Shown here: positions 24,323 through 32,795 of the stretch, one piece after another | Layout of the letters: the number at the start of each line of letters is the position of its first letter | Position numbering within the stretch: the stretch's first letter is position 1 | From: DASXYG01 sp036502625 | GTDB lineage: Bacteria > Actinomycetota > Actinomycetes > Streptosporangiales > Streptosporangiaceae | DNA: 64,000 nucleotides | Assembly (NCBI GenBank): GCA_036502625.1 | Contig: DASXYG010000107.1 | Location: 124,001-188,000, forward strand | Direction of reading: 5' to 3' | Notes under the pieces: generated by a model | What the model saw: the letters and a program-made list of their open reading frames with translations, nothing else | Told to the model about the DNA's origin: nothing | Databases searched by the model: none | Program-made: the position numbers and the translations under genes

Positions 24323-25846
24323 ATGCGTGACCAGGGAATCGGTTCGTGGCCGCGGCGCCGCGCGCGGAACCGCGGCCGCAGCCCCGCGCTGGTGTACGGC
24401 AACGCGTCGTGGACGTACTCCGAGCTCGCCGGGCGTGTCGCGCGGCTGGCGTACGGGCTGCGCGACCTCGGCATCGGCCCCGGCGACCGGGTCGCCTACC
24501 TCGGCCGGAACCATCCCGCGCTGCTGGAGACGCTGTTCGCGACGGCGTCGCTGGGCGCGGTGTTCGTCCCGCTGAACGCCCGGCTGGCCGTGCCGGAGCT
24601 GGCGTACATCGTCGACGACTCCGGCCCGCGGGTGCTCGTGCACGGCCCGGAGCACGCGGCGACGGCGGCGGAGCTGCGGCCCGGCACGTCCCTCGTCCAC
24701 ACGGTGGCCGTCCCGCCGGGCGACGGCGACCAGCTCTACACCGACCTGCTCGCCGGGCCGCCGCGGGAGATCGACGAGGAGGTGGCGCCCGGCGACCTCT
24801 GCATGATCATGTACACGTCCGGCACGACCGGACGGCCGAAGGGCGCCGCGCTGACGCACGCGAACGTGACGTGGAACGCCATGAACGTGCTGGCCGACGT
24901 GGACCTGTGGGCGGACGAGGTCACGCTGGTCACCGCGCCGCTGTTCCACACGGCGGCGCTGAACATGACGTGCCTGCCGACGCTGGTCAAGGGCGGCCGG
25001 GTGGTGATCGCGCCGGGATTCGACCCGGACGCGACGTTCGACCTGATCGCCGCGCACCGGGTGACGTTCGCGTTCGGCGTGCCCGCGATGTTCAACGCGC
25101 TCGCCGCGTCGCCGCGCTGGCCGGACGCCGACCTGTCGTCCCTGCGCGTCCTCGAATGCGGCGGCGCGCCCGTGCCGGAGGCGACGATCCGCGCGTACTC
25201 CGCGCGCGGCCTGACGTTCCTGCAGGGCTACGGCATGACCGAGGCGGCGCCCGGCGCGCTGTTCCTCACCCGCGGCGACGCGTTCCGCAAGGCCGGCACG
25301 GCGGGCACCGCGCAGTTCTTCACCGACGTACGGGTGGTGCGCCCGGACGGCCCGCCGACGGAGCAGGCCGCACCGGACGAGCCCGGGGAGATCATCGTCT
25401 CCGGGCCGAACGTGATGTCCGGCTACTGGCGGCTGCCGGACGCCACGGCGGAGGTGCTGACCGGCGACGGCTGGTTCCGTACGGGCGACGTGGGCGTGGC
25501 CGACGAGGACGGCTACGTCCGGATCGCCGACCGCATCAAGGACATGATCATCTCCGGCGGCGAGAACGTGTACCCGGCCGAGGTGGAGAACGCGCTGTAC
25601 GACCATCCGGAGGTCGCCGAGTGCGCGGTGGTCGGCGTGCCCGACGACAAATGGGGCGAGGTGGGCCGGGCGTTCGTCGTGCCGCGCCCCGGCACGGCGC
25701 CGGACCCGGACGCGCTCCTCGCCCACGTGCGCGAACGCCTCGCCGCGTACAAGGTGCCGAAGTCCGTGGCGTTCCTCGACATCCTCCCCCGCACCCCGTC
25801 CGGCAAGATCCTCAAGTCCGAGCTGCGGAAGCGCGCCGGGGACTAG
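24323..25846 (+). CDS. AMP-forming acyl-CoA synthetase
   Basis: 507 residues, ANL superfamily. P-loop MYTSGTTGRPKGAALTH (about 157-173), motif YGMTE, the hinge GWFRTGDVG and the C-terminal catalytic lysine region PRTPSGKILKSELRKR are intact. It activates a fatty or aromatic acid as acyl-AMP and then acyl-CoA. ATG 24323 (MRDQGIGSWP) is the usual start context; GTG codons shortly upstream are possible. The gene is divergent to the MetE-like gene, with 149 bp between them, and converges with the NTPase gene, the two stops overlapping by 4 bp. No neighbouring beta-oxidation genes are adjacent. Confidence 0.92.
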   Translation: MRDQGIGSWPRRRARNRGRSPALVYGNASWTYSELAGRVARLAYGLRDLGIGPGDRVAYLGRNHPALLETLFATASLGAVFVPLNARLAVPELAYIVDDSGPRVLVHGPEHAATAAELRPGTSLVHTVAVPPGDGDQLYTDLLAGPPREIDEEVAPGDLCMIMYTSGTTGRPKGAALTHANVTWNAMNVLADVDLWADEVTLVTAPLFHTAALNMTCLPTLVKGGRVVIAPGFDPDATFDLIAAHRVTFAFGVPAMFNALAASPRWPDADLSSLRVLECGGAPVPEATIRAYSARGLTFLQGYGMTEAAPGALFLTRGDAFRKAGTAGTAQFFTDVRVVRPDGPPTEQAAPDEPGEIIVSGPNVMSGYWRLPDATAEVLTGDGWFRTGDVGVADEDGYVRIADRIKDMIISGGENVYPAEVENALYDHPEVAECAVVGVPDDKWGEVGRAFVVPRPGTAPDPDALLAHVRERLAAYKVPKSVAFLDILPRTPSGKILKSELRKRAGD

Positions 25847-28008
25847 GCGACCGCCGGGTCCGGCAGGCCGTACCGGCGGCGCACCCGGGCGAGGAGCTCG
25901 GCGGCGAGGCCCGGGTCGGTGGACGGGGCGGAGCGCGCGCGGGCCAGCGCGTCGGCGATGCCGCCCGGGTCCGCGGGGGCGCGCAGGTCGGCGACCAGGT
26001 GGTCGAGGCCGGGGCCGAACAGGTACGCGACCTGGGCGAGGACGTCGAGCGCGGCGGCCAGTCCGGCGGCGCCATCGCGGACGTCGGCGGCCGCGGCGGC
26101 GAGCGCGGCCGGGTCCGTGCGGGGCCACGCGTCGTCCACGAGGCGGCGCAGCAGCAGGTCGCGGCCTGGCGCGTCGTCCGGCGGGCGGCGCAGGGCGGCG
26201 TCCTTGAGGTCGGCCACCTCCTGGGCGATCAGCCGGGCGGCCGCCTCGGTGAGGGTGCGCGGCGCGCCCGCGCCGGCGACCAGGGCACGCGCCGTACGGA
26301 CCACGTCGCGCGGCAGGCCGCCGGACAGCACGTGGCACAGCGCGACGAACGGGTCGGAGATCCCGGCGACGCGGCGGCGCAGCAGGTCGCGCGCCTCGGC
26401 GAAGGACAGCGGCGCGACGCCCACGAACTCGTCGAAGGCGCTGTCGAACGCCGTACGGCCGGGGGCGCGCACCTGGAACCTGGCCATCGCCTCCTCCGAC
26501 ACCGAGACCAGGTAGACGCAGTGCGGCGAGCCGAAGACCGCCTTGATGTCGTTGAGGAACCGCTCGGCGTCGGCGGCGTCGCGGATGCGGTCGATCTCGT
26601 CGATGCCGACGACCAGGCGTCCGCGGCGGCCGTGCCGTGCCCGCCACCACAGCGCCGTGCGCTCGGCGAATCCCCGGTAGAGGTCGACCAGGTCGGGCAG
26701 GGTGATCTGCTGCTCGACGAGTTGCCGTCCGGTCGTGCGGCCCACCTCGACCCCGGCGGGCAGCTTCACGCCGCCGGAGTAGCCGGTGGAGTACGTCTGG
26801 AGGAACCGGATGCGCTCCAGGTGCCGGCGCGCCTCGTCCTGGATGGACCCGGTGCCGCGCGGCGGGCGGTCGCGCCGGGCCGCGCGTACGGCCAGCGCCG
26901 CGACGAGCAGCAGCGCGATGCCGGCGGGGACGCGAAGGGCCGCCCGCACGGCCGGGTCCGCGGCGCGGTGGGCGGCCCAGGCGAGCGTGCCGGGCGCGTA
27001 CGGGAGCAGGCCGGTGAGCAGGGCCAGGCCCGCGAGCGTGGCGGCCAGGGCGGCGATCCAGGCGACGGCCCGCGCGCCGCGCCGGGGGACGATGGCGAAC
27101 TCCCCGCGCACGGCGTCGCCCGGGTCGCCGCCCACCGCGACGCACAGCCGGGCGAACAGGTGGAGGACGAACTCGCGTACGTCGTAGTCGACCGGGGCGG
27201 AGACCAGCACGCGCAGCTCGGGCTCGTCCGGGCGGGCCAGGCGGTTGTCGCACAGGCTGCGCAGCAGGGTGGTCTTGCCGACGCCGCGCCGCCCGCACAC
27301 GGCGACGCTTCCGGCGTTCATGTCCCCGGCGACGCGGCCGAGCCGTTGCGCCGCCCGGGTGCGGACCACCTGGTCGCGGTCGGAGATGCCGCCGAGCCCC
27401 GGCGCGTCCGTGACGGGCAGCACGCGTTCGCGCTCCGGGGTGTTCACCAGCTCGCTGACCCGTTCCCGCAGGTACGGGGCCACCACCTCTCGCGCGAGCA
27501 GCTCCCGCGTCTCCCCCGGCACGGCGCCGAACCCGTACTCCGCGTACCGCGCGAACAGCAGCAGCGCACCGCACAGCGCCGCGACCCCGAGCAGCGCCAC
27601 CACGCCGCCCCACCCGAACGCGCCGCCCGCGATCGCCAGCGCGAACACCGCGAGCGCGACCAGCAGCACCAGCGGCACCGCCCGCGCCCACACCGGCACC
27701 GCGCCCGGGGCCCTCGCCGCGCGGCGGAACCCCACAGCCCGTACGCGGGACCGCACGGCGTTCCAGGTCGCGGCCGGGTCCACGACGTGCACCAGGTCGT
27801 ACGCCCCCGGCACGGCCAGCAGCAGCGCGGGCGCGTCATCCCACATGCGCCGCCGCAGGTCCCACCGCCCTTGCCCGCCGTCGCCGAGCACGTCGCGGAA
27901 CTCCCCGGTCATCAGCAGCGGACGCCCGGCGGCGTCCACCACCTCCTCCGCCCACGTCCCCGGCAGCATCCCGGGCCACGCCCGCCGCCCATCCTCGCCA
28001 ACCGCCAC
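25843..28008 (-). CDS. Membrane-anchored KAP-like P-loop NTPase
   Basis: 721 residues, GTG start. Two predicted membrane helices precede the NTPase domain (about 108-128 and 134-152). Walker A is GRRGVGKTT (239-247) and Walker B LVVGIDEID (465-473); two further hydrophobic helices (about 314-336, 360-377) sit between them, the hallmark of KAP-family NTPases. The segment LQTYSTGYSGGVKLPAG (403-419) precedes Walker B. The C-terminal 200 residues are helical and Ala/Arg/Asp-rich (AAA+ lid-like). KAP proteins assemble signalling or defence complexes at the membrane; no partner gene is adjacent. There is no clear ribosome site, but a GTGAT-T-ATCAC palindrome lies just upstream. Confidence 0.78.
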   Translation of the reverse strand: MAVGEDGRRAWPGMLPGTWAEEVVDAAGRPLLMTGEFRDVLGDGGQGRWDLRRRMWDDAPALLLAVPGAYDLVHVVDPAATWNAVRSRVRAVGFRRAARAPGAVPVWARAVPLVLLVALAVFALAIAGGAFGWGGVVALLGVAALCGALLLFARYAEYGFGAVPGETRELLAREVVAPYLRERVSELVNTPERERVLPVTDAPGLGGISDRDQVVRTRAAQRLGRVAGDMNAGSVAVCGRRGVGKTTLLRSLCDNRLARPDEPELRVLVSAPVDYDVREFVLHLFARLCVAVGGDPGDAVRGEFAIVPRRGARAVAWIAALAATLAGLALLTGLLPYAPGTLAWAAHRAADPAVRAALRVPAGIALLLVAALAVRAARRDRPPRGTGSIQDEARRHLERIRFLQTYSTGYSGGVKLPAGVEVGRTTGRQLVEQQITLPDLVDLYRGFAERTALWWRARHGRRGRLVVGIDEIDRIRDAADAERFLNDIKAVFGSPHCVYLVSVSEEAMARFQVRAPGRTAFDSAFDEFVGVAPLSFAEARDLLRRRVAGISDPFVALCHVLSGGLPRDVVRTARALVAGAGAPRTLTEAAARLIAQEVADLKDAALRRPPDDAPGRDLLLRRLVDDAWPRTDPAALAAAAADVRDGAAGLAAALDVLAQVAYLFGPGLDHLVADLRAPADPGGIADALARARSAPSTDPGLAAELLARVRRRYGLPDPAVA

Positions 28009-28013
28009 AGCAG

Positions 28014-28024
28014 GTGATTATCAC
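28014..28024. promoter_or_regulatory. Small palindrome upstream of the KAP-like NTPase
   Basis: GTGAT, T, ATCAC: perfect 11-bp palindrome ending 6 bp before the GTG start of the NTPase gene. It occupies the place of a Shine-Dalgarno site, so it may be an operator overlapping a leaderless promoter. Weak evidence because it is short. Confidence 0.3.
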
Positions 28025-28058
28025 GGCGGACGGGGCGTTTCGGGGCGGAGGCATGAAC

Positions 28059-28091
28059 CGGCCCCGCCCGGCAGGGTGCCGAACGGGGCCG
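28059..28091 (-). terminator. Hairpin terminator of the small secreted protein gene
   Basis: CGGCCCCG (28059-28066) and CGGGGCCG (28084-28091) form a perfect 8-bp stem extended by flanking A/T pairs (AAC...GTT), loop 17 nt. It lies 18 bp beyond the stop codon of the leftward gene at 28110-28364. Confidence 0.6.
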
Positions 28092-28109
28092 TTGTCCGTG
28101 CGTACGGGC

Positions 28110-28364
28110 TCAGAGCCCGGCCGGCAGGCCGGACGGGATGCCGCCGCCGGGGATGCTCTTCATCACCGAGCCGAGCGGGAGGCTCTGCGCGGCGCCGCCC
28201 ACCACCGGGACACCGGCGATGAGGTCCGTGCCGGGCAGCGCCTTGCCCTGCGGCGCGGCGGGCGCGGCCGGCGCCGCGGTGTCCGCCACCGCGGCGGCAG
28301 CACCGCCGAACACCGTGAACATGGACGCCGCGGCCAGCACCCCGGCCGCGAGTCGGATACGCAT
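28110..28364 (-). CDS. Small secreted protein, unknown function
   Basis: 84 residues from ATG 28364, with GGGGGA 6 nt upstream. Residues 1-28 form a signal peptide (MRIRLAAGVLAAASMFTVF, cleavage near AVADTA). The mature part of about 55 residues is Ala/Pro/Gly-rich, without Cys: AAPAAPAAPQGKALPG, then DLIAGVPVVGGAAQSLPLG and an IPGGGIPSGLPAGL tail. It resembles the many short hydrophobic secreted proteins of actinomycetes, but lacks chaplin or rodlin motifs. Function unknown; the start and export signal are the only firm points. Confidence 0.7.
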   Translation of the reverse strand: MRIRLAAGVLAAASMFTVFGGAAAAVADTAAPAAPAAPQGKALPGTDLIAGVPVVGGAAQSLPLGSVMKSIPGGGIPSGLPAGL

Positions 28365-28600
28365 CTGATTCCCCCTGTGGATCGTGGACGTGTCACGCGC
28401 GCCACGGCCGTACGCCGCGTCCGCGCTGGTCACGGTCGGAGAACGTACCACTGCACTCCGTCATCGCCACACTCCCCGGGATGCACGCCGTGTCACGTGT
28501 GGGGGCGGCGCTGCGAGGGGGCGTGCCCGTGCGCGACACGCCCAGGCCCACGCTGCGAGGGCGGCGCGGCTCTTGCTGCCTCCGGTCGGACGCGCCAGAG

Positions 28601-28900
28601 GCGATAGCCCGCGGCCCAGCCCCGAGAACGCTGAGCTGAGGGCGCGGGGCGCTGGCCCGTGCCCGCTGGACGAGGCACGCCAGAGGCGAAGCCCCCGCGG
28701 CCCAACACCGAGAACGCCGAACCGAGAACGCGGGAAAACAGTCGCGCGCAGCGCGGCCTTTATCGCGTGAGCAGGCCGCGCCACGAGGCCCTGGCTCGCG
28801 CCCCGCTGGACGCGGCACGCCAGAGGCGAAGCCCCCGCGGCCCAACCCCGAGAACGCCGAACTGGAGGCGCGGGAATCTGTCGCGCGGAGCGCGGCCTTT
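28601..28900 (+). repeat. 75-bp elements, two complete and one truncated copy
   Basis: A truncated copy at 28601-28650 lacks the terminal hairpin. Complete copies at 28686-28761 and 28826-28900 keep CGCGC/GCGCG hairpins (loops GCA and GGA) and are followed by the same TATCGCGTGAGCAGGCCGCG tail, so the unit here is about 140 bp. The gap 28365-29044 lies between divergent genes; I find no gene in it, and the promoters of both neighbours must lie at its edges. Confidence 0.85.
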
Positions 28901-29044
28901 ATCGCGTGAGCAGGCCGCGCTGCAAGAGCCACGGGGCGCGGGGCGTGGCGTTTGTCGTGTCTAGGCGGGTTGCGCTGCGGAAGCGGCGGATGGGGCGGCG
29001 GTACGCTGAGCGGCGGCCGCGTTCGTATGACCGGAGGTTCAGCC

Positions 29045-29488
29045 GTGCCTGTGCGGGATGCGTGCCCTGAGGATCTTGAGGTGATCTGTGAGTTGCTGGG
29101 GGACCACGCGGCTTACGAGGGTGGGGCGGGGCTGATCACGGTGGACCCGGAGGGGCTTGCCGTGTCGTTGTTCGGGGCGGAGCCTGCGGCGTCTGTGCTG
29201 GTCGCGGAGGCGCCGGGTGAGCCGGATGTGGTGGCGGGGATCGCGATGTGGTCGTTCTCGCCCGCGGGGCGGGGCGGGATCTGGCTCGAGAACCTGTTCG
29301 TCCGTCCGGCGTACCGGCGGAACGGGCTCGGGCGGGCGCTGCTCACCACGCTGCGCGGGCGCACCACGGGGCGGGTCGAGTGGGACGTCGCGCTCGGGAA
29401 CCCGCAGGCCGACGCGTTCTACCGGAGCCTCGGCGCGCTGCCGGTCGACGGATGGCGGCGGTTCCGCTGGGAGCCGCGCCACCCGTGA
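29045..29488 (+). CDS. GNAT-family N-acetyltransferase
   Basis: 147 residues from GTG 29045. GGAGG at 29032-29036 is 8 nt upstream of that GTG, which decides against the in-frame ATG at 29027. GNAT fold: PVRDACPEDLEVICELL (strand 1/helix 1), ENLFVRPAYRRNGLGRALLTTL (acetyl-CoA pyrophosphate loop, motif A) and the VALGNPQADAFYRSLGAL ending (motif B). Acceptor unknown. Confidence 0.9.
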   Translation: MPVRDACPEDLEVICELLGDHAAYEGGAGLITVDPEGLAVSLFGAEPAASVLVAEAPGEPDVVAGIAMWSFSPAGRGGIWLENLFVRPAYRRNGLGRALLTTLRGRTTGRVEWDVALGNPQADAFYRSLGALPVDGWRRFRWEPRHP

Positions 29489-29566
29489 CCACACGGGCCG
29501 GACCGTCCGTACGCGACGGTTCGCACGGACCCGCCGTCTGTCCGCGAAAGTTCGCACGGACCCCGG

Positions 29567-30115
29567 CTACCCGCGTACGCGGTAGTGCAGGTTGACGACC
29601 CCGTTCGGGGCGGCGCACTCGAGCAGCTCCAGCGCGGTCTCACCGCCGTCGAACCGCTCGAACAGGCGGATGCCGCCGCCGAGCAGGACCGGTACGACGA
29701 GCAGGACCAGCTCGTCGACGAGCCCGGCGGCGACGCACTGCTGGACGACGTTCGCGCCGGCGACGTTGACGTCCTTCGGCCCGGCCGCCGCGCGCGCGGT
29801 GGCCACGGCCGCGCGGATGTCGCCGGACAGGAACGTCACCGCCGGGTCGGGCGGCTCGGGCGGCTTGTGGGTGAGGATGAACTGCGCGCCCGACCAGGTG
29901 CCGTCGAAGGCCTCCTTGTTGTGGCGCCTCCCGTACTCGTAGCTGCCCCGCCCGCTGAGGAACGCGCCCGTGCGCGCGATGAGCCTGTCGACCAGCGGGC
30001 TCGGCCCCATGTCGGCGTTGAACACGAAGCCCATGTCCTCGTCGGGCCCGGTGGAGTAGCCGTCGAGCGAGATCGTCGTGCTGACGACCACCCGTCCGCC
30101 GTCACGTTCGCCCAT
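29567..30115 (-). CDS. Dihydrofolate reductase-family protein (RibD C-terminal-like)
   Basis: 182 residues. VVVSTTISLDGYSTGPDEDMGF is the common start of the DHFR/RibD-C group; RTGAFLSGRGSYEYG and KDVNVAGANVVQQCVAAGLVDELVLLVVPVLLGGG supply the NADPH-binding Gly-rich region and C-terminal strands. These actinobacterial paralogues reduce unknown pterin- or pyrimidine-like substrates; it is too short and divergent to be housekeeping DHFR. It converges with the GNAT gene. The spacer contains two copies of TTCGCACGGACCC. Confidence 0.87.
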   Translation of the reverse strand: MGERDGGRVVVSTTISLDGYSTGPDEDMGFVFNADMGPSPLVDRLIARTGAFLSGRGSYEYGRRHNKEAFDGTWSGAQFILTHKPPEPPDPAVTFLSGDIRAAVATARAAAGPKDVNVAGANVVQQCVAAGLVDELVLLVVPVLLGGGIRLFERFDGGETALELLECAAPNGVVNLHYRVRG

Positions 30116-30293
30116 GCCCGTCCGTCCTTCCGCTCGGCCCGGCCCCGGGTACGGGACCGGCGTACGGGGGTGGACCGTACGCGCCGCGGAAACTCATCGC
30201 GAACACGCCGGGCGCGCGGGCGCCCCGCTGTCACATTTCCGCGGCCTGCGCGGTCGAACGGGTGTGGAGACGACGCGCAGCGAGGAGAGGGAC

Positions 30294-30683
30294 ATGAGCG
30301 GGACGCGGGGCCTGGTGCGGTGGGTCGTGATCGCCGGGGTGGTGCTGTTCGGGGTGGGCGGCGTGTGGGCGTTCGGGTGGCCGCACGGGTTCTTCCAGGT
30401 CATCGCGACGTACCCGCCGTACAACCGGCACCTGTTCCACGACCTCGGCGCGTTCCAGATCGCCATCGCGGCGGCGATGGCGGGCGGGCTGATCTGGCGC
30501 GACGCGGTGACCGTGGGGCTGCTCGGCGGCACCGTCGGGATGGTGGTGCACGCCGCGTCGCACGTCATCGACCACGGTCTCGGCGGCACGCCGTACGACA
30601 TGTGGCTGCTGCTCGTGGTCGCCGCCGTGTTCGTCGCGGCCCTGTGGGTCAGGTTGCGGCAGGTCCGAAGCCTCCGGGCGTGA
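30294..30683 (+). CDS. Small four-helix membrane protein, unknown function
   Basis: 129 residues from ATG 30294 with GAGGAGAGG upstream. Hydrophobic segments at about 9-27, 46-65, 70-92 and 101-122. Conserved-looking polar features are FGWPHGFFQ, HDLGAF between helices, and HAASHVIDHGLGG, a His-rich loop that could bind a metal. The 3' end overlaps the response-regulator gene on the opposite strand by 35 bp. Similar four-helix proteins are widespread in actinomycetes; function not known. Confidence 0.75.
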   Translation: MSGTRGLVRWVVIAGVVLFGVGGVWAFGWPHGFFQVIATYPPYNRHLFHDLGAFQIAIAAAMAGGLIWRDAVTVGLLGGTVGMVVHAASHVIDHGLGGTPYDMWLLLVVAAVFVAALWVRLRQVRSLRA

Positions 30684-31323
30684 CCAGGCCCGATTCGTAC
30701 GCGGTGACGACGAGCTGGGCGCGGTCGCGCGCGTGCAGCTTGGTCATGGCGCGGTTGACGTGGGTCTTGGCCGTGAGCGGGCTGATCACCAGGTGGGCGG
30801 CGATCTGGTCGTTGGTCAGGCCGCGCGCCACCAGGGCGACGATCTCGCGTTCGCGGTTGGTGAGGCCGGCGAGGGCGTCGGACGGCACGAGGGGCGGGCG
30901 GCTGACGTACGCGCCGATGAGCCTGCGGGTGATCGACGGGGCGAGCAGCGCGTCGCCGCGCGCCGCGACGCGCACAGCGTGCAGGAGGTCCTCGGGCTCG
31001 ATGTCCTTGACGAGGAAGCCCGCCGCGCCGGCGCGCAGCGCGGTGAAGACGTACTCGTCGAGGCCGTAGTTCGTCAGCACGACCACGTGGACGCCCGCCA
31101 GCGCCGGGTCGGCGGCGATCCGCCGGGTGGCCTCGATGCCGTCCATGACGGGCATCTGGATGTCGACGAGCGCGACGTCGGGCGCGTGCGCGCGGGCGAG
31201 GTCGAGGCCCGCGCGGCCGTCGGCGGCCTCGCCGACCACCTCGATGTCGTCCTCGGCCTCCAGCAGCGCGCGGAAGCCGCCGCGCAGCAGGGGCTGGTCG
31301 TCCACCAGCAGCACCCGGATCAC
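30649..31323 (-). CDS. NarL/LuxR-family response regulator
   Basis: 224 residues, GTG start overlapping the kinase stop (GTGA). Receiver domain 1-120: acidic pair in VLLVDDQPLL, phospho-acceptor Asp in VALVDIQMPVMDG, Thr in VVVLTNYG and Lys in GFLVKDIEP. The C-terminal LuxR HTH (about 155-215) reads LTNREREIVALVARGLTNDQIAAHLVISPLTAKTHVNR. Partner of the kinase at 31320-32495. Targets unknown; the convergent membrane gene and the AhpD-fold gene are candidates by position. Confidence 0.95.
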   Translation of the reverse strand: MIRVLLVDDQPLLRGGFRALLEAEDDIEVVGEAADGRAGLDLARAHAPDVALVDIQMPVMDGIEATRRIAADPALAGVHVVVLTNYGLDEYVFTALRAGAAGFLVKDIEPEDLLHAVRVAARGDALLAPSITRRLIGAYVSRPPLVPSDALAGLTNREREIVALVARGLTNDQIAAHLVISPLTAKTHVNRAMTKLHARDRAQLVVTAYESGLVTPGGFGPAAT

Positions 31324-32495
31324 GGGGCCGGCTCCACGGGCAGCTCGGCGCGCACGGCGAAGCCGCCCTCGCCGCGCGGGCCGGCGTGCAGGCGGCCGCC
31401 GAGCGCGGTGACCCGCTCCCGCATGCCGAGCAGCCCGACGCCGGGCACGGGGTCGCTGCCGGGGGCGGCGCGTCCGTCGTCCTCGACGCGTACGGTCAGG
31501 GCGCCTGGGCCGTACGCGATCCGTACACGGGCCGTGGCGGGGCCGGCGTGGCGGGCGACGTTCGTGAGGGACTCCTGCACGATGCGGTACGCCGCGCGGT
31601 CGACCGCGGCGGTCAGGTCGCGGCGCGGCCCGTCGATCGTGAGGGTGGCGTCGACCAGCGCGGACCTGGCCCCGTCGACGAGGCCCTCGACGTGGTCGAG
31701 GCCGTGGCCGTCGTGCGGGGCGTCGCCGCGCAGCGCGCCCAGGGTGGCGCGCAGCTCGCGCGCGGCCTCGCGGCCGGCGTCCTGGATGGTCAGCAGCGCG
31801 GGCGGCACCTCCTCGCCGCGCTTGCGCGCCAGGTGCACGGCCACGCCGGACTGCACCTTGATGATCGAGATCTGGTGCGTGAGAGAGTCGTGCAGCTCGC
31901 GCGCGATCCGCAGCCGCTCGTCCGCGGCCCGCCGCAGCGCCGCCTCCTCGCGCGTCCGCTCCGCCGCCGCCGCGCGGCCCTCCGCCTGCCGCAGCGCCTC
32001 CCCCGCCACCCCGGCCGCGACCAGCCACCCCAGCCCGAGCGCGGCCTCACCGAGGGCCGCCCCGAGCGGCCGGGCGCCGACGCCCACGGTCGCGGCCGGC
32101 GGAATCGCCACGAGCAGCGCGCCCAGCGTGACGCCCGCCGCCGTACGGTGCCCACTGCGGGTCGCCGCGTACACCGCGAAGAACAGCGCCGCGGGCGGCA
32201 GGTCGAACCCGGCGGCCTGGTACACCACCACGCAGATCGCGGCGGTCACCAGGGCCGCGACGGGGAACCGCCGCCGGGCCGCGAGGACGAGCCCGCTGAG
32301 CGCCGCCGCCGCGTAGCCGAGCGCCGGGATGCTCCCGCCGGGCGGCTGGGACGCGGCCGCGAACACGAGCAGCGCCGCGATGATGACCGCGGGCGCCGCG
32401 TCCCATACGGGTCGGGGCACGCTCCTCAGGCGCGGGCGCTGGTACGCGGCGGTGGCGGTGGCGGTGGCCCTGACCAGGGGCGGGGCGCTCGTCAC
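31320..32495 (-). CDS. Two-component sensor histidine kinase (DesK/NarX type, HisKA_3)
   Basis: 391 residues, GTG start. The N-terminal 40-170 hold about five to six membrane helices with almost no extracytoplasmic loops, so the signal is probably sensed in the membrane. Phospho-acceptor His lies in IARELHDSLTHQISIIKV (about 205). The ATPase domain has the N-box QESLTNVARHA and G-box GVGLLGMRERV. It is co-translated with its regulator. A 41-bp tandem duplication lies immediately upstream. Confidence 0.93.
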   Translation of the reverse strand: MTSAPPLVRATATATAAYQRPRLRSVPRPVWDAAPAVIIAALLVFAAASQPPGGSIPALGYAAAALSGLVLAARRRFPVAALVTAAICVVVYQAAGFDLPPAALFFAVYAATRSGHRTAAGVTLGALLVAIPPAATVGVGARPLGAALGEAALGLGWLVAAGVAGEALRQAEGRAAAAERTREEAALRRAADERLRIARELHDSLTHQISIIKVQSGVAVHLARKRGEEVPPALLTIQDAGREAARELRATLGALRGDAPHDGHGLDHVEGLVDGARSALVDATLTIDGPRRDLTAAVDRAAYRIVQESLTNVARHAGPATARVRIAYGPGALTVRVEDDGRAAPGSDPVPGVGLLGMRERVTALGGRLHAGPRGEGGFAVRAELPVEPAP

Positions 32496-32496
32496 G

Positions 32497-32578
32497 CGCG
32501 GGTTCCCGTACGCGCCGGGGGCGGGGCTATCTTCATGCGCGGGTTCCTGTACGCGCCGGTGGTGGGGCTTTCGTCATG
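32497..32578. repeat. 41-bp tandem duplication in a divergent promoter region
   Basis: Copies 32497-32537 and 32538-32578 both run CGCGGGTTCC(C/T)GTACGCGCCGG...TCATG, with about six differences. It begins 1 bp upstream of the kinase start codon within the 300-bp gap between divergent genes (32496-32795). It may duplicate regulatory sequence for the kinase operon. The rest of the gap, GC-rich with several CGTACGG words, shows nothing else recognisable. Confidence 0.75.
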
Positions 32579-32795
32579 CGCGGAAGCCTATGCGGGGCGG
32601 GTGGCGCGGGCGTCGTCCGTGCGGACGAACCGGCGGGTACCGCGGGCGCGGTATGCCGTACGGCGCGCGCCGCCCCGGAGGCGCCCGGTACGGCGGCGGG
32701 CGCAGGCGGGGATGCCGACGTACGGCGGACGCGGCGTGGCGGGCGCGGCGGCCAGGATCGGGGCGTCCGTTCCGGCCGAGCCGAGGAGCCGCGCC

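Noticed and set aside
24170..27691. A 1173-codon frame antisense to the acyl-CoA synthetase and in frame offset of the NTPase
   Set aside because: Shadow frame produced by high GC; composition (Arg/Gly/Ala/Pro-rich) is non-protein-like and the opposite strand has a clear enzyme.
28014..28024. CRP-type site at the GTGAT-T-ATCAC palindrome
   Set aside because: Centre spacing is wrong for TGTGA-N6-TCACA; kept only as a weak palindrome.
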